Source of the DNA: Loktanella sp.
Lineage (GTDB): Bacteria; Pseudomonadota; Alphaproteobacteria; Rhodobacterales; Rhodobacteraceae
NCBI GenBank assembly: GCA_017390475.1
Contig: JAFPBO010000031.1
Coordinates: 206,154 to 270,153 of the forward strand
Length of the DNA stretch: 64,000 bases
Direction of reading: 5' to 3'
Each line of letters begins with the position of its first letter. Position 1 is the first letter of the stretch. Positions 16,443-25,004 of this stretch are shown piece by piece. Made by a program: the position numbers and the translations under genes. The notes beneath the pieces are model-generated. The model saw only the letters and a list, made by a program, of their open reading frames with translations, was not told the origin of the DNA and searched no databases.

Positions 16443-18611
16443 TCACACACGCTGCTTGTAGTCATACCGGTAGCTATACCCGTACCCGTAACCGCCGCTT
16501 GCCTTTTTCGGATCGAACCCGTTCAGCACGGCGCCTGAGAATTTCAGCCCGGCTGCTGCAAAGTTTTTCTGCGCGGCGTTCACTTCGCCCAGCGGTGTTT
16601 CATCATGCCGGGCCACAAAGAGGCTGGCACCCGTGATACGCGCCAGAATGACCGGATCGGTGACGGCAAGAACCGGGGGAGCATCAAAAATCGTCAGATC
16701 AAAATTTTCAGCACAATAGGCGATCAACTGCGACATCTCGGCCCGCATCAAAAGCTCGGATGGATTTGGCGGATAACGGCCAGCCGGCAGGATGAACAGG
16801 TTTTCATGCGGCCCCTGCAGAATAGCGTCCTGAAACGAAATATCGCCGGCCAACACTTCTGCCAGGCCTGGCCCGTTTCGCGGCAGGCCGAAAAAGCGCC
16901 GCAACTGCCCGCGCCGCAAATCGGCATCGACCACGCAGATCCGCTGACCTGCCTGTGCCATGACAGCACCCAGATTGACTGACAAAAAGCTTTTACCAGC
17001 ATAAGGATGCGACGAGGTGACCGTCAGGCTGGGGGTTGCCGCATCCAGCATCCCAAAATGCAAGCTGGTACGCAGCGACCGCAACGCCTCGACCGTCAGA
17101 TCGGCCTGGCTGGTAAGTGCGAGAATGGGCAACGTCCCTTTGCGGCGACCTGCAGTATCCGCCTCTTTGCTATAATTCACCGTCGCAAAAACCGGCAAGC
17201 CCAGTTTTTCCAATTCTGCCGGATCCTGCACGCCTTTGCGCATCCAGTTGGAGATCAGGACCAACCCGATACCAGCAAACATCCCGAGAACCATCCCCAG
17301 GCCAAGCAGCAAGGACCGGCGTGGCGCAACAGGATTGGGACTGCTGCTCGCATCATCAACGACGCGGACGTTACCAATGGTACTAGCGCGCAAAACTTCG
17401 ACTTCCTGCGCACGGGTCAGCAATTCGGTGTAGATCCGCTGTGCCAGCTCAACTTCGCGGGTCAGGTTCAGGATCTGCCGCTGGGTTTCCGGCAATTCAG
17501 ATATCTGCCCGCGGAGATCTGCCAGCCTTGTTTCAAGCCGCTCACGTTCATCCAAAAGCTGGCGATAGGTCGGATGCGCCGGGGTAAAGCGCTGCGCGAT
17601 CTCATCTTCACGGCGCTGAAGATCGATCAGTTCGGATTCGACCCGTGTGACCTGCCCTAGGATCGTCTGTGTCTCAAGCGACAGATCAACGGTGACCTGT
17701 TCCTGACGGAACGCATTCACCGCGGCCTCAGCCTCGCGCATGGTTGCTTCGGCCTGCGGTAATTGTTCGCGAATGAATGACAGGCTACTTTCGGCCTCAG
17801 CCGCGCTGCGCAAGATATTCTGCGCCTGATAGGCCTGAACAATCGCACTCAGGGCGCGGACGGTTTCACTGCGATTCATCCCGGTCAGGCGAACCTCAAG
17901 AATGCCAGAGGCGCGGCCAACTTCAGAGACTGACATACGCCCCCGCAGGGCATTGATCGCCCGCCGTTCGTCAATCTGGCGGATAAAGAAACGCCGGCCT
18001 GCTGGGGCGTCCAATTGGGCAACCGTCAGAGAAAAACCTGTCTGCTCTACATTCAGCGGCTCGCCAACTCGACCGTCCAGCTGGCTCTCGTCAGGAAATG
18101 TCAGTTGATAAGTACCGGGACCCGTCACCAGCATTTCGATATTGGTGTTCAGCATCGCAGGAGGCACGACCAGATTGTTCAGCGCGACCCGGTCAGATGG
18201 ACGGACAAAACGATCAGGGATAACGGAATCCAGGAATGGGAAATGATAGCGGGCAAACATTGTGCCAAACACCGGCATGACTTCCGGCGCTACCTGCCAA
18301 TCAAGATTCTGATCAGCTATGGCTCGCCCCAACACCATACGGGAACGAAGAATTTCGATTTCTGTCACGCTGCGAGGATCGTTCTCGATCATATTTGACA
18401 AGCTGCTGGGCAAGGCCAGGGCGCCTGAACGTTCTTCCAACTGCAACAGCGCATCTGACTGATACGTGGGATAGGTATTCGCAATACTGAGAAAACCGAA
18501 TGCGAGCCCCAGAAGCGTCACCAAACCGATCTGCCACCGGCCCCGCCACAGCGTCCCGAGTAATTGACCAAGGTCTATTTCGTCGTCTGCCGTATCTTGT
18601 GCCATATTCAT
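16443..18611 (-). CDS. Exopolysaccharide chain-length regulator and tyrosine autokinase (Wzc/ExoP type)
   Basis: This inner-membrane protein couples polymerisation and export of exopolysaccharide. The start ATG at 18611 follows AGGAAAA. Two membrane helices (about 27-46 and 430-450) flank a periplasmic Wzz domain with coiled coil. The cytoplasmic BY-kinase domain has Walker A SSHPYAGKS (533-541), Walker A' VVDADLRRG near 560 and Walker B IFDAPP near 642. The C-terminal tail is tyrosine-rich (GGYGYGYSYRYDY, about 706-718), the expected site of autophosphorylation. It lies next to a tyrosine phosphatase and an outer-membrane exporter gene, as in Wza-Wzb-Wzc sets. Confidence 0.92.
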   Translation of the reverse strand: MNMAQDTADDEIDLGQLLGTLWRGRWQIGLVTLLGLAFGFLSIANTYPTYQSDALLQLEERSGALALPSSLSNMIENDPRSVTEIEILRSRMVLGRAIADQNLDWQVAPEVMPVFGTMFARYHFPFLDSVIPDRFVRPSDRVALNNLVVPPAMLNTNIEMLVTGPGTYQLTFPDESQLDGRVGEPLNVEQTGFSLTVAQLDAPAGRRFFIRQIDERRAINALRGRMSVSEVGRASGILEVRLTGMNRSETVRALSAIVQAYQAQNILRSAAEAESSLSFIREQLPQAEATMREAEAAVNAFRQEQVTVDLSLETQTILGQVTRVESELIDLQRREDEIAQRFTPAHPTYRQLLDERERLETRLADLRGQISELPETQRQILNLTREVELAQRIYTELLTRAQEVEVLRASTIGNVRVVDDASSSPNPVAPRRSLLLGLGMVLGMFAGIGLVLISNWMRKGVQDPAELEKLGLPVFATVNYSKEADTAGRRKGTLPILALTSQADLTVEALRSLRTSLHFGMLDAATPSLTVTSSHPYAGKSFLSVNLGAVMAQAGQRICVVDADLRRGQLRRFFGLPRNGPGLAEVLAGDISFQDAILQGPHENLFILPAGRYPPNPSELLMRAEMSQLIAYCAENFDLTIFDAPPVLAVTDPVILARITGASLFVARHDETPLGEVNAAQKNFAAAGLKFSGAVLNGFDPKKASGGYGYGYSYRYDYKQRV

Positions 18612-18694
18612 ACTTATAAATTTTCCTAAGATAATTTGACCGGGCACAACACAAAGGCGACTGATTCATCTATCACTCTTTGGTTTTCCTGTGA

Positions 18695-19144
18695 CTATTT
18701 GGCTAGCTTGTCTACCCATGCATTGGCTGCTTTATCAATCTGCATGAACACCTCTTCGTGAAAATCAATCGAACGTCGGAAAGGATCAGCAATTCCTCTG
18801 GCACCGGTCCATTGATCAAACAACAATATTCTGCCGGACAGATCAGGCGCCGATTTGATGATACTCTGCTTATGTCCTGCTTCCATCACCAGGATCAAGG
18901 CATGCTCTGACCCGATCTGATGGGAAAACTGACGCGCGACATGCCCATCCAGCGATACACCGTGCCCGGCGGCGACAGCGCTGGCATCGGCATCGGCACC
19001 ATACCCTTCAAGCGCTGCGATACCGGCGGATGATACACTGATATCAAGTCCGCGCTGCGCAAGTCTGGTTGCCAGCAACCGTTCACCGAGCGGCGAACGG
19101 CAGATGTTGCCGACACAGACCACCAGAATGGAATCAAACACCAT
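18695..19144 (-). CDS. Low-molecular-weight protein-tyrosine phosphatase (Wzb type)
   Basis: This 149-residue cytoplasmic phosphatase is likely to dephosphorylate the tyrosine tail of the neighbouring autokinase. The catalytic loop CVGNICRS carries the nucleophile C10 and R16, and the general-acid loop DPF follows near residue 120. The start is taken at ATG 19144, 10 bp after the exporter gene, with AAGGGCG upstream; a much longer frame to 19405 is rejected because it overlaps that gene. The family length is normal. Confidence 0.93.
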   Translation of the reverse strand: MVFDSILVVCVGNICRSPLGERLLATRLAQRGLDISVSSAGIAALEGYGADADASAVAAGHGVSLDGHVARQFSHQIGSEHALILVMEAGHKQSIIKSAPDLSGRILLFDQWTGARGIADPFRRSIDFHEEVFMQIDKAANAWVDKLAK

Positions 19145-19154
19145 CCACGCGCCC

Positions 19155-20264
19155 TTAGTTTGCCACATCATCAACGGTGCGTACGGCCTGCACCGATGGC
19201 AGCAGGCGCACGATCGTATCGTTCCACCTTTGCAGTGGTGACCGGAGCACATAGACAATGTCACGCGGTTCCAGAACAAACCTTGTCCCCAGTAGCAGAC
19301 CGGATGGTGTCGACGTATCAAGCTGGAACACGCGCGTGATGTCCCCATCCGCACGGAAAACCAATACGCCACGCGCATTCGCCCGCGGCTGTTGCAAGCC
19401 ACCACGACGTGTGATGGCCTGGGTCAAGGTGATAGGTTCGCGCGACAGGTCAACAACGTCAGGGCGCGCAACCTCGCCCAGCAGATAGGCTTCTTCGGCA
19501 CGGCGGCGTGGCACGTTCACGATATCACCGTTACGCAAGATCGGATTGTTCTGCGCGATCCCGCCTTCGAGAAAACCTTGCACATCAATGCTGAACACAC
19601 GGCCGCCCCGCTGGATGCTGACAATCCGCTGATCGGCAACATCGGCGAAACCTCCTGCAGCGTTAATCGCTTCGATTAAGGTCAGCGCGACCGAGGTTAA
19701 TGGCTGCCGGTTTGGCTGTTCAACAGCACCGGACACGACCACAGCCTGTGAATTAAACGCAGCAATACGGACTTCAACCTGCGGATTAGGGATGAAATCG
19801 GCCAACCGTGACGACAGTTCACTGCGGATCTGGCCCGCAGAACGGCCACTGGCCTGCAAGCTGCCAATATAGGGATAGGTGATCGTGCCATCACTGGCGA
19901 CCTGAAACCCGCTTTCTTCGGCGCTGCGTTGCGGTCCGGCAGGCAGGGTCAGTTCCGGATGATCGAAAACGATGACAGATAGGATGTCGCCGGGCCCGAC
20001 GGTATAGGTCCAGTCACGCCCACCGGGCAAAGTTGTCAGCGAAAAACCGCGCGCGGGACTGGCAAAATTGGCGATATTCTGCGCAGTCAGGACGACCACC
20101 TCCACGTTTTCGCCCAGCGACTGCTGCGCCTGCTGATCGGTCGGAAACTCAACATAACCATCTGAGCAGGCTGAAACGCCCAACACCATGACAAGCGCGC
20201 CGATCAGAGGCATTTTGCGCAGGACATCAGGGCTGGCCCAACTGCTGAAGGTGCTTGTTGTCAT
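19155..20264 (-). CDS. Outer-membrane polysaccharide export lipoprotein (Wza type)
   Basis: This 369-residue exporter starts with a hydrophobic signal ending in a lipobox-like VSAC at residues 30-33. It contains the polysaccharide-export segment (YTVGPGDILSVIVFDHPEL) and following SLBB-like repeats, including AFNSQAVVVSGAVEQPNRQP and RAEEAYLLGEVARP. It should form the outer-membrane channel in register with the autokinase. CAGGGAAAA lies upstream of the ATG at 20264. It is the first gene of the phosphatase-autokinase set. Confidence 0.92.
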   Translation of the reverse strand: MTTSTFSSWASPDVLRKMPLIGALVMVLGVSACSDGYVEFPTDQQAQQSLGENVEVVVLTAQNIANFASPARGFSLTTLPGGRDWTYTVGPGDILSVIVFDHPELTLPAGPQRSAEESGFQVASDGTITYPYIGSLQASGRSAGQIRSELSSRLADFIPNPQVEVRIAAFNSQAVVVSGAVEQPNRQPLTSVALTLIEAINAAGGFADVADQRIVSIQRGGRVFSIDVQGFLEGGIAQNNPILRNGDIVNVPRRRAEEAYLLGEVARPDVVDLSREPITLTQAITRRGGLQQPRANARGVLVFRADGDITRVFQLDTSTPSGLLLGTRFVLEPRDIVYVLRSPLQRWNDTIVRLLPSVQAVRTVDDVAN

Positions 20265-20841
20265 GTAAATTTTCCCTGCGACATTGTCATATCATGCCGA
20301 TCTTGTACGGCTTCTACCGAAAATCCGGCCACTATTTGCTCTGAACACACCCATCCACTGTCAGCGTGTTTACCTTGTGTCTTTTGGTTGTGCATCAGTT
20401 TATATCGCAAGGACGACAATTATCCTTTGCGGCAATGAGGTGCGGACCTTGGTATGATCTGTCGTGCTCCAGCCCGTCTCGTCAGGGCGAGAGGTTCTAC
20501 AGAAACCGGAAAACAAGGGGAATGTGAAAGTCATCAATGCTCTGATGTTGCTGGGACAAGGCGGACTATAGGAACCACAGTCACTGCCCATGATTTGATG
20601 GTTAAAACAACAACTAATCAAATACAACCGAAACGTGCACGCACCCACACTACACAGCCAGTAAAGGCGTCCGGCGCGCACCAAAAGTACTATTTAAGAA
20701 ATGTAACAAAATTTAAGGGCCACATAATCTAAATGTGGCCCTTAATTTACTCAGCCTACAAAGCTGCAAATAATAAGTCTGATCTTTTAACGGCGCTGCA
20801 AATAGGCGATGTCAGTTCAACCAAACATATTTCATCGGCTA
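20265..20841. other. AT-richer intergenic region before the EPS export operon
   Basis: About 580 bases, visibly richer in A and T than the neighbouring genes, lie between the export operon and the Ala/Gly-rich protein gene. They hold a perfect stem-loop (20713-20745) and presumably the promoter of the leftward export operon. The short frames here show no family features. The word GCTGCAAATA occurs twice near 20763-20806. Confidence 0.6.
20713..20745. terminator. Strong stem-loop terminator after the YjbE-like gene
   Basis: TTAAGGGCCACAT pairs perfectly, 13 bp, with ATGTGGCCCTTAA around a 7-nt loop, with A/T-rich flanks on both sides. It lies about 100 bp past the stop of the leftward Ala/Gly-rich protein gene, and could stop transcription in either direction. 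Confidence 0.8.
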
Positions 20842-21180
20842 TCAGTTTGTGCCGGAGGTAGCGTTTGTTTCCTGCAGGGCAATACCAGCAACCAATGCAG
20901 TGCCAACGGCAATTGCAGCGGCTGCAGTGGCAGCCGCCGCCAAACCACCAACGGCAACAGCACTTGCTGCACCTGCGCCTGCGACGCCAGCAGCACCTGC
21001 TGCGCCGGCAGCACCCGCGCCAGCAGCACCTGCACCTGCGCCACCCGCGCCAGCAGCACCTGCACCTGCGCCTGCGCCACCTGTGCCCCCGGCACCGGCA
21101 CCCGCCGCCTGTGCAGACACAGAAACGGGCGCTGCGACCAATGCAGCGCAGAACGCTGCTGCAATCAGTTTTTTCATCAT
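20842..21180 (-). CDS. Ala/Gly-rich secreted protein (YjbE-like)
   Basis: This 112-residue protein has a Sec signal (MMKKLIAAAFCAALVAAPVS, cleavage near SAQA) followed by an extreme alanine/glycine low-complexity region and a hydrophobic glycine-zipper-like end (about 65-100). GGAG lies 7 nt before the ATG at 21180; a longer frame to 21237 is not needed. The YjbF and YjbH genes upstream suggest that it fills the YjbE place of the yjbEFGH exopolysaccharide operon, but sequence identity in such low-complexity proteins is weak evidence. A perfect 30-bp tandem duplication lies within it. Confidence 0.75.
   Translation of the reverse strand: MMKKLIAAAFCAALVAAPVSVSAQAAGAGAGGTGGAGAGAGAAGAGGAGAGAAGAGAAGAAGAAGVAGAGAASAVAVGGLAAAATAAAAIAVGTALVAGIALQETNATSGTN
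21013..21072. repeat. Perfect 30-bp tandem duplication in the YjbE-like gene
   Basis: The 30 bases at 21013-21042 are repeated exactly at 21043-21072 (each begins ACCCGCGCCAGCAGCACC). This duplicates ten codons of the Ala/Gly-rich region. Exact identity, including third codon positions, points to a recent slippage or duplication event. Confidence 0.9.
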
Positions 21181-21268
21181 TTCATTACTCCAAAAAAATA
21201 AATCCTCAGGACCGAGTCTGTCCGATTCCAGCCCCAAATGTCAAGAAAAACACCATCAAACTATGATT

Positions 21269-21961
21269 TCAGCGCCGGAGGTGTTGCACGAACAAGTAGC
21301 CGATATTGTCGCTGATCCATTGATTTGACTGCCATAGCTGGCCATCGCTGACTGCGATCCAGTAATCATTGGCAAAGGCAACGATGTCCGTACCGCGGAC
21401 ATAGCAGGTTTCTGAAATCCTCTCGGCCTCGACATTTCGTGAAATCAGATCGACCGTCTCAAACCCGGCCACCGAAATCACGCAATCATATCCGACAGTT
21501 ACTTCACGGTTTTCACCGTCAAGCCAGCTGTGACTGCGGGTGACATTTCCAGATTTGTCTGCCACGGCAGCACGCACGCCGCCCGCATCGGCCAGAAAAA
21601 GATCAGCGCCAAGGCCCCGTGTCGCGATCACGATATCATTCAGCATAACAATGCTGACACCGTCGTCGCCGCGCCAATCGACCCTGTTTCCAGTTGCTGA
21701 AAAAACAGTCATTGTTGCACCCGCGTTTAGCTTTGGCAAACCAAACAGCGTGTACGCCTCTTGCAGCGCGGCCACCATCTCTGGTGTCAATCCCGATCTG
21801 ACCGCATTCACGTCGGCTGGTGGTTCGCTCTTGACCAAAGAGACAAGCGCACCCACCGCTTGATCGAGTGGCCGGGCATCCGTGTTGCCACAGGCAAAAA
21901 GCGCCATACTCAGGCCACAGAATATCACCGCCATATGCGGGCGAAATGGATATCCGATCAT
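21269..21961 (-). CDS. YjbF/GfcB-family lipoprotein
   Basis: This 230-residue lipoprotein carries a lipobox LFAC about 26 residues from the start. It resembles the YjbF/GfcB family of group-4 capsule and exopolysaccharide operons: an N-terminal helical part, then beta-rich segments such as LGADLFLADAGGVRA. ATG 21961 overlaps the stop of the upstream YjbH gene (ATGA), so the start is set there rather than at 21979. It is expected to be anchored in the outer membrane or periplasm and to work with YjbH in polysaccharide secretion. Confidence 0.82.
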   Translation of the reverse strand: MIGYPFRPHMAVIFCGLSMALFACGNTDARPLDQAVGALVSLVKSEPPADVNAVRSGLTPEMVAALQEAYTLFGLPKLNAGATMTVFSATGNRVDWRGDDGVSIVMLNDIVIATRGLGADLFLADAGGVRAAVADKSGNVTRSHSWLDGENREVTVGYDCVISVAGFETVDLISRNVEAERISETCYVRGTDIVAFANDYWIAVSDGQLWQSNQWISDNIGYLFVQHLRR

Positions 21962-24081
21962 CGCCAGAAACGCCCCCATTGATCGGTCAGTTCCGGCGCA
22001 TGCGCCTCGCGGATCGTCGGATAGAGCCGGTTTCTAACATTCAGTCTCGCGCCACCATCGCGCTGCAAGGGCCGCAGCGTCACAGCTGTCGTGTTGCGGT
22101 TCGGCTGGCCGAGCGCCCAGGACAAAGGCACGGCGATGCGGATCCCTTTGTCGAATGACCCTTCACCGAAATCCTCGAAAGAGACATCGGTGAATGTCGC
22201 AAAGGCACCGACGACCCAGCCATTGCCAAAGCGCCGATCAAGGCTGATCGTCGTGCCCCAATCACCGGCCAAATAACGACCCACATCAACCTGCAGGTCA
22301 AAGCCGTTGTCAAAGGCGTAGTATCCAGACAGATGGCCGGTCGTCACAGCGTAATCATAATCACCGAAACCGAATAATTTGTCCGTATCGCGCTGCATCA
22401 CCTCATTCACTTCCAGACCCAGCGCGAAACGGCTTTCCACCGGTTTCCACAGCAATTCACCGGACACGCCACCAAACATTTGTTCAATGTAGCCCAGCGA
22501 TGCCCGAGTATAGACATCTGTACCCAGCTTGCCAAAATGGTCAAAAGTCAGCCGTTCGACACCCAAAGAGCCATCGCGGTCATAAAGCGGCTGTTCAGAC
22601 CGCACACGCTGCAGCACCGAATCTGACTCACGCACAGAACCGTCAGATGTGTCAGCAAGCTTGCCGCGCAACGCACCAGATACCGACAGACTGGGTGTGA
22701 AAGCATAGCTCGCCGTCAGTTCCAGCCCCAGATCGGCGCGTACCGGACTATCGGGATCGAAATATGACAACGCGACATAGGGCCCAAGCCCCCATTTGAA
22801 CTGCGGGTCTGCCAGTGAAACAAGGTCAGCGGTTGATCCCGCCGAACCGATGACCGTGCTGTCCAGGCTTGCGTTGATAAAGTCAGGCTGAAATTCCAAC
22901 TGCTCCAGTTCAGCGCGCTGCAAAGTGACCCGTGATAACGGCACCCCGTTTGCGACAAGCTCTATGTTGAACTGTTCGATCCGGGCCGGCATGGTCAGGC
23001 TCAGCAGCCGCGCGGTGCGACCGATAGCCTGCGCTGGCGAATCGAACCGATCGTTCTTGATCCGTACGACTACCGCATCTGACGACAGCGAGATCGCCTG
23101 CAGAACGATCCCTTCCGCAGCAAGCCCTGCAGCCAGTGCCGGTGTGCGTTCATCCTCGGGAATCGCGTCCTGGATCAGCGGCCCTGCCCAGCGTCCGGCG
23201 CTGCCATCGCGCAACGCATAGGGCATCGGCGCAGACGACAGATCGCCAGCCGCAGGCGGGTTGCGCGGATTAAGTGCAAAATGCGCAGTCGCACCGAACT
23301 TATCACCTTGCAGATATTGAAGACCAAGAGTGATCCCAGGCCGCACAACATAGCTGACACCAATATTCAGCGCAGAACTGTCATCGGCTCGTCGGTTACG
23401 TGCTGACAGATCCTGCGCATCGGATGAATATTCCGCCGCCAGCGTCAGCCTGTCGTCAATCTCCCACTCGACGCCACCAAAAAGTGCCGCATCACCACGA
23501 AACCATTGCGTCGAGGTCAGCTCTCCCCCCTGGCTTTCGGCACGGATGCGACGGTTAAACCGGTCATCTAGCCGACCCAGAGGGTTCGAAAAACTGTCGC
23601 GGGTACCCAAAGTCCCCCACCCGATCCCCGCTGTCGCGGTGATACCTGGTGTGACGTGTTTGGATGCAACGACATATTCGCCGCTATATTGCCCGGTACC
23701 GATGAAATCACGCAGCCCAACGGCCACGGACGGAGTTATTCTGGTCTCATGCAGCAACTGATACTGCGCATCAAAACTGCGGTCGAACAATTCGGCTCCA
23801 CGGCCCAAGTAATTGTCGATCCGGCTATACCGGAAAGCAGCCGTTAGCCGCGGTGTGATCTGGAAGGTCAGCGTGAATTTGCGTTCGTCCTCATCAAGCG
23901 CGAATGATGTGACCAGCTCTGCATCATCCAATGGCGCGGCAGAGGGCATGGTCACAATACCAGGCATGCCAAATGTATTCAGATTGTCGGTGGGCTGTGC
24001 CTGCGCTACCGCAGCAGACGCCGAGAGGGCACCAATGATCATATAGCCGCAGAAGTGCTGAAGTATTTTTGAGCCGCGCAT
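21958..24081 (-). CDS. YjbH-family outer-membrane exopolysaccharide protein
   Basis: This large protein (707 residues) is of the YjbH family. It has a signal (GYMIIGALSASAAVAQAQ), a hallmark start of the mature region (NLNTFGMPGIVTMPSA) and many alternating beta segments ending in W/F, consistent with an outer-membrane barrel. The ATG at 24081 with AGGA just upstream is preferred to a TTG reading from 24114. It is the first gene of a yjbH-yjbF-yjbE-like leftward operon. In enterobacteria YjbH is needed for exopolysaccharide production; the role here is by homology. Confidence 0.87.
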   Translation of the reverse strand: MRGSKILQHFCGYMIIGALSASAAVAQAQPTDNLNTFGMPGIVTMPSAAPLDDAELVTSFALDEDERKFTLTFQITPRLTAAFRYSRIDNYLGRGAELFDRSFDAQYQLLHETRITPSVAVGLRDFIGTGQYSGEYVVASKHVTPGITATAGIGWGTLGTRDSFSNPLGRLDDRFNRRIRAESQGGELTSTQWFRGDAALFGGVEWEIDDRLTLAAEYSSDAQDLSARNRRADDSSALNIGVSYVVRPGITLGLQYLQGDKFGATAHFALNPRNPPAAGDLSSAPMPYALRDGSAGRWAGPLIQDAIPEDERTPALAAGLAAEGIVLQAISLSSDAVVVRIKNDRFDSPAQAIGRTARLLSLTMPARIEQFNIELVANGVPLSRVTLQRAELEQLEFQPDFINASLDSTVIGSAGSTADLVSLADPQFKWGLGPYVALSYFDPDSPVRADLGLELTASYAFTPSLSVSGALRGKLADTSDGSVRESDSVLQRVRSEQPLYDRDGSLGVERLTFDHFGKLGTDVYTRASLGYIEQMFGGVSGELLWKPVESRFALGLEVNEVMQRDTDKLFGFGDYDYAVTTGHLSGYYAFDNGFDLQVDVGRYLAGDWGTTISLDRRFGNGWVVGAFATFTDVSFEDFGEGSFDKGIRIAVPLSWALGQPNRNTTAVTLRPLQRDGGARLNVRNRLYPTIREAHAPELTDQWGRFWR

Positions 24082-24214
24082 TGATCCTGTCCGGCGGCTT
24101 CTCTGTTCTGACAAGCCCGCTTACTTTAGCAACCTGTCTTGCTTTACGCGAAAGTTCAACCCTGAACGAGTTGTTCGAAGTGCAAGTGTGGCCCTGATAC
24201 AAGGCCATGCATCG

Positions 24215-24520
24215 TCACGACACCGCAACGCTTTCTTCGGCGCGGAATTCGGTGCCGTCTTCATGGGTCCAGACAAAAGTGAAATCACCCGGCGCTGCGG
24301 CACGCAGATAAAAGGTAAAGGTCGGGTTCGCCGCGCTGCCGTTGCCGAAATCATAGGTAAAAACGGTTTCGCCGTTCATCGTCGCAGTGAAATTCGCCAG
24401 CATATCGCGTGGATCGTCAGATGAGACAGCCGTGATCATCGGATGATCGATCAGGGTGCGGACTTCAATCTCTTCTCCGGCAGCGGCAGAACGGGGCAGG
24501 CGAACGCGTGGTGTAGACAT
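24215..24520 (-). CDS. soxZ: Thiosulfate-oxidation carrier protein SoxZ
   Basis: This 101-residue partner of SoxY has an all-beta, immunoglobulin-like fold. It opens PRVRLPRSAAAGEEIEVRTL and ends with FVWTHEDGTEFRAEESV, both characteristic of SoxZ. It has no signal of its own and would be exported with SoxY. The ATG at 24520 with GAGGAA upstream is chosen; the longer frame overlaps soxY. It is the last gene of the sulfur operon. Confidence 0.93.
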   Translation of the reverse strand: MSTPRVRLPRSAAAGEEIEVRTLIDHPMITAVSSDDPRDMLANFTATMNGETVFTYDFGNGSAANPTFTFYLRAAAPGDFTFVWTHEDGTEFRAEESVAVS

Positions 24521-24530
24521 AGTTAATTCC

Positions 24531-24983
24531 TCACGTGGCGCAGCCGCCGATGGAGACGATGATGCTGGCAGTCTGCTGCAACACGCGGCCATCGGATAAT
24601 TCGGCAAGCACAATGATTTCCTGTTCTTCGGCGATGCGGATTCGGGTCATCACCTCGGCCCGGGTCAGGGATGGCGTCAAATGAAATGTACCAATCTCGG
24701 GTGCCGGGTTGCGTGTCGCAATGATATGGATTGTGCGGACATGATCGTCCACCGTCATCGGGCTGTCGACGCGGATTGTCAGCGGGACTTGCGCCCCGTT
24801 TTCAGCCACTGCGGGCAGGCCCAGCACGATGCCATCACCGACGACCTCTCGCTCATCAAGGATCTGGTCGCGCCAGTCTTGCCATGCGTTCACCTCATCA
24901 GCCCGCAAAGGCGCGCTGCCGACCAAGGCCAGCGCAGCAGTTGCCGCACCAGCCTTCAGCAATATCCGCCGTTCAATCGTCAT
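24531..24983 (-). CDS. soxY: Thiosulfate-oxidation sulfur carrier SoxY
   Basis: This 150-residue protein has a twin-arginine leader (ERRILLKAGAATAALALVGS). The mature region is of the SoxY type, and the C-terminus ends IGGCAT. The conserved cysteine of the swinging arm, which carries sulfane intermediates, is therefore present, but the usual GGCGG ending is replaced by GGCAT. It lies 10 bp from soxZ and 21 bp from the flavoprotein gene. In the periplasm the SoxYZ pair would accept and pass on sulfur. Confidence 0.9.
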   Translation of the reverse strand: MTIERRILLKAGAATAALALVGSAPLRADEVNAWQDWRDQILDEREVVGDGIVLGLPAVAENGAQVPLTIRVDSPMTVDDHVRTIHIIATRNPAPEIGTFHLTPSLTRAEVMTRIRIAEEQEIIVLAELSDGRVLQQTASIIVSIGGCAT

Positions 24984-25004
24984 GCAGCGTCCCTTCCGGT
25001 AGCG

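Noticed and set aside
20400-20684. Leftward 94-codon frame in the AT-rich gap before the EPS export operon
   Set aside because: Cysteine-rich, low-quality product with no ribosome site and no known family; typical of chance frames.
20849-21328. Rightward Ala/Pro-rich frame opposite the YjbE-like gene
   Set aside because: The repetitive GC-rich DNA opens all frames. The minus-strand frame has a signal peptide, a ribosome site and an operon context.
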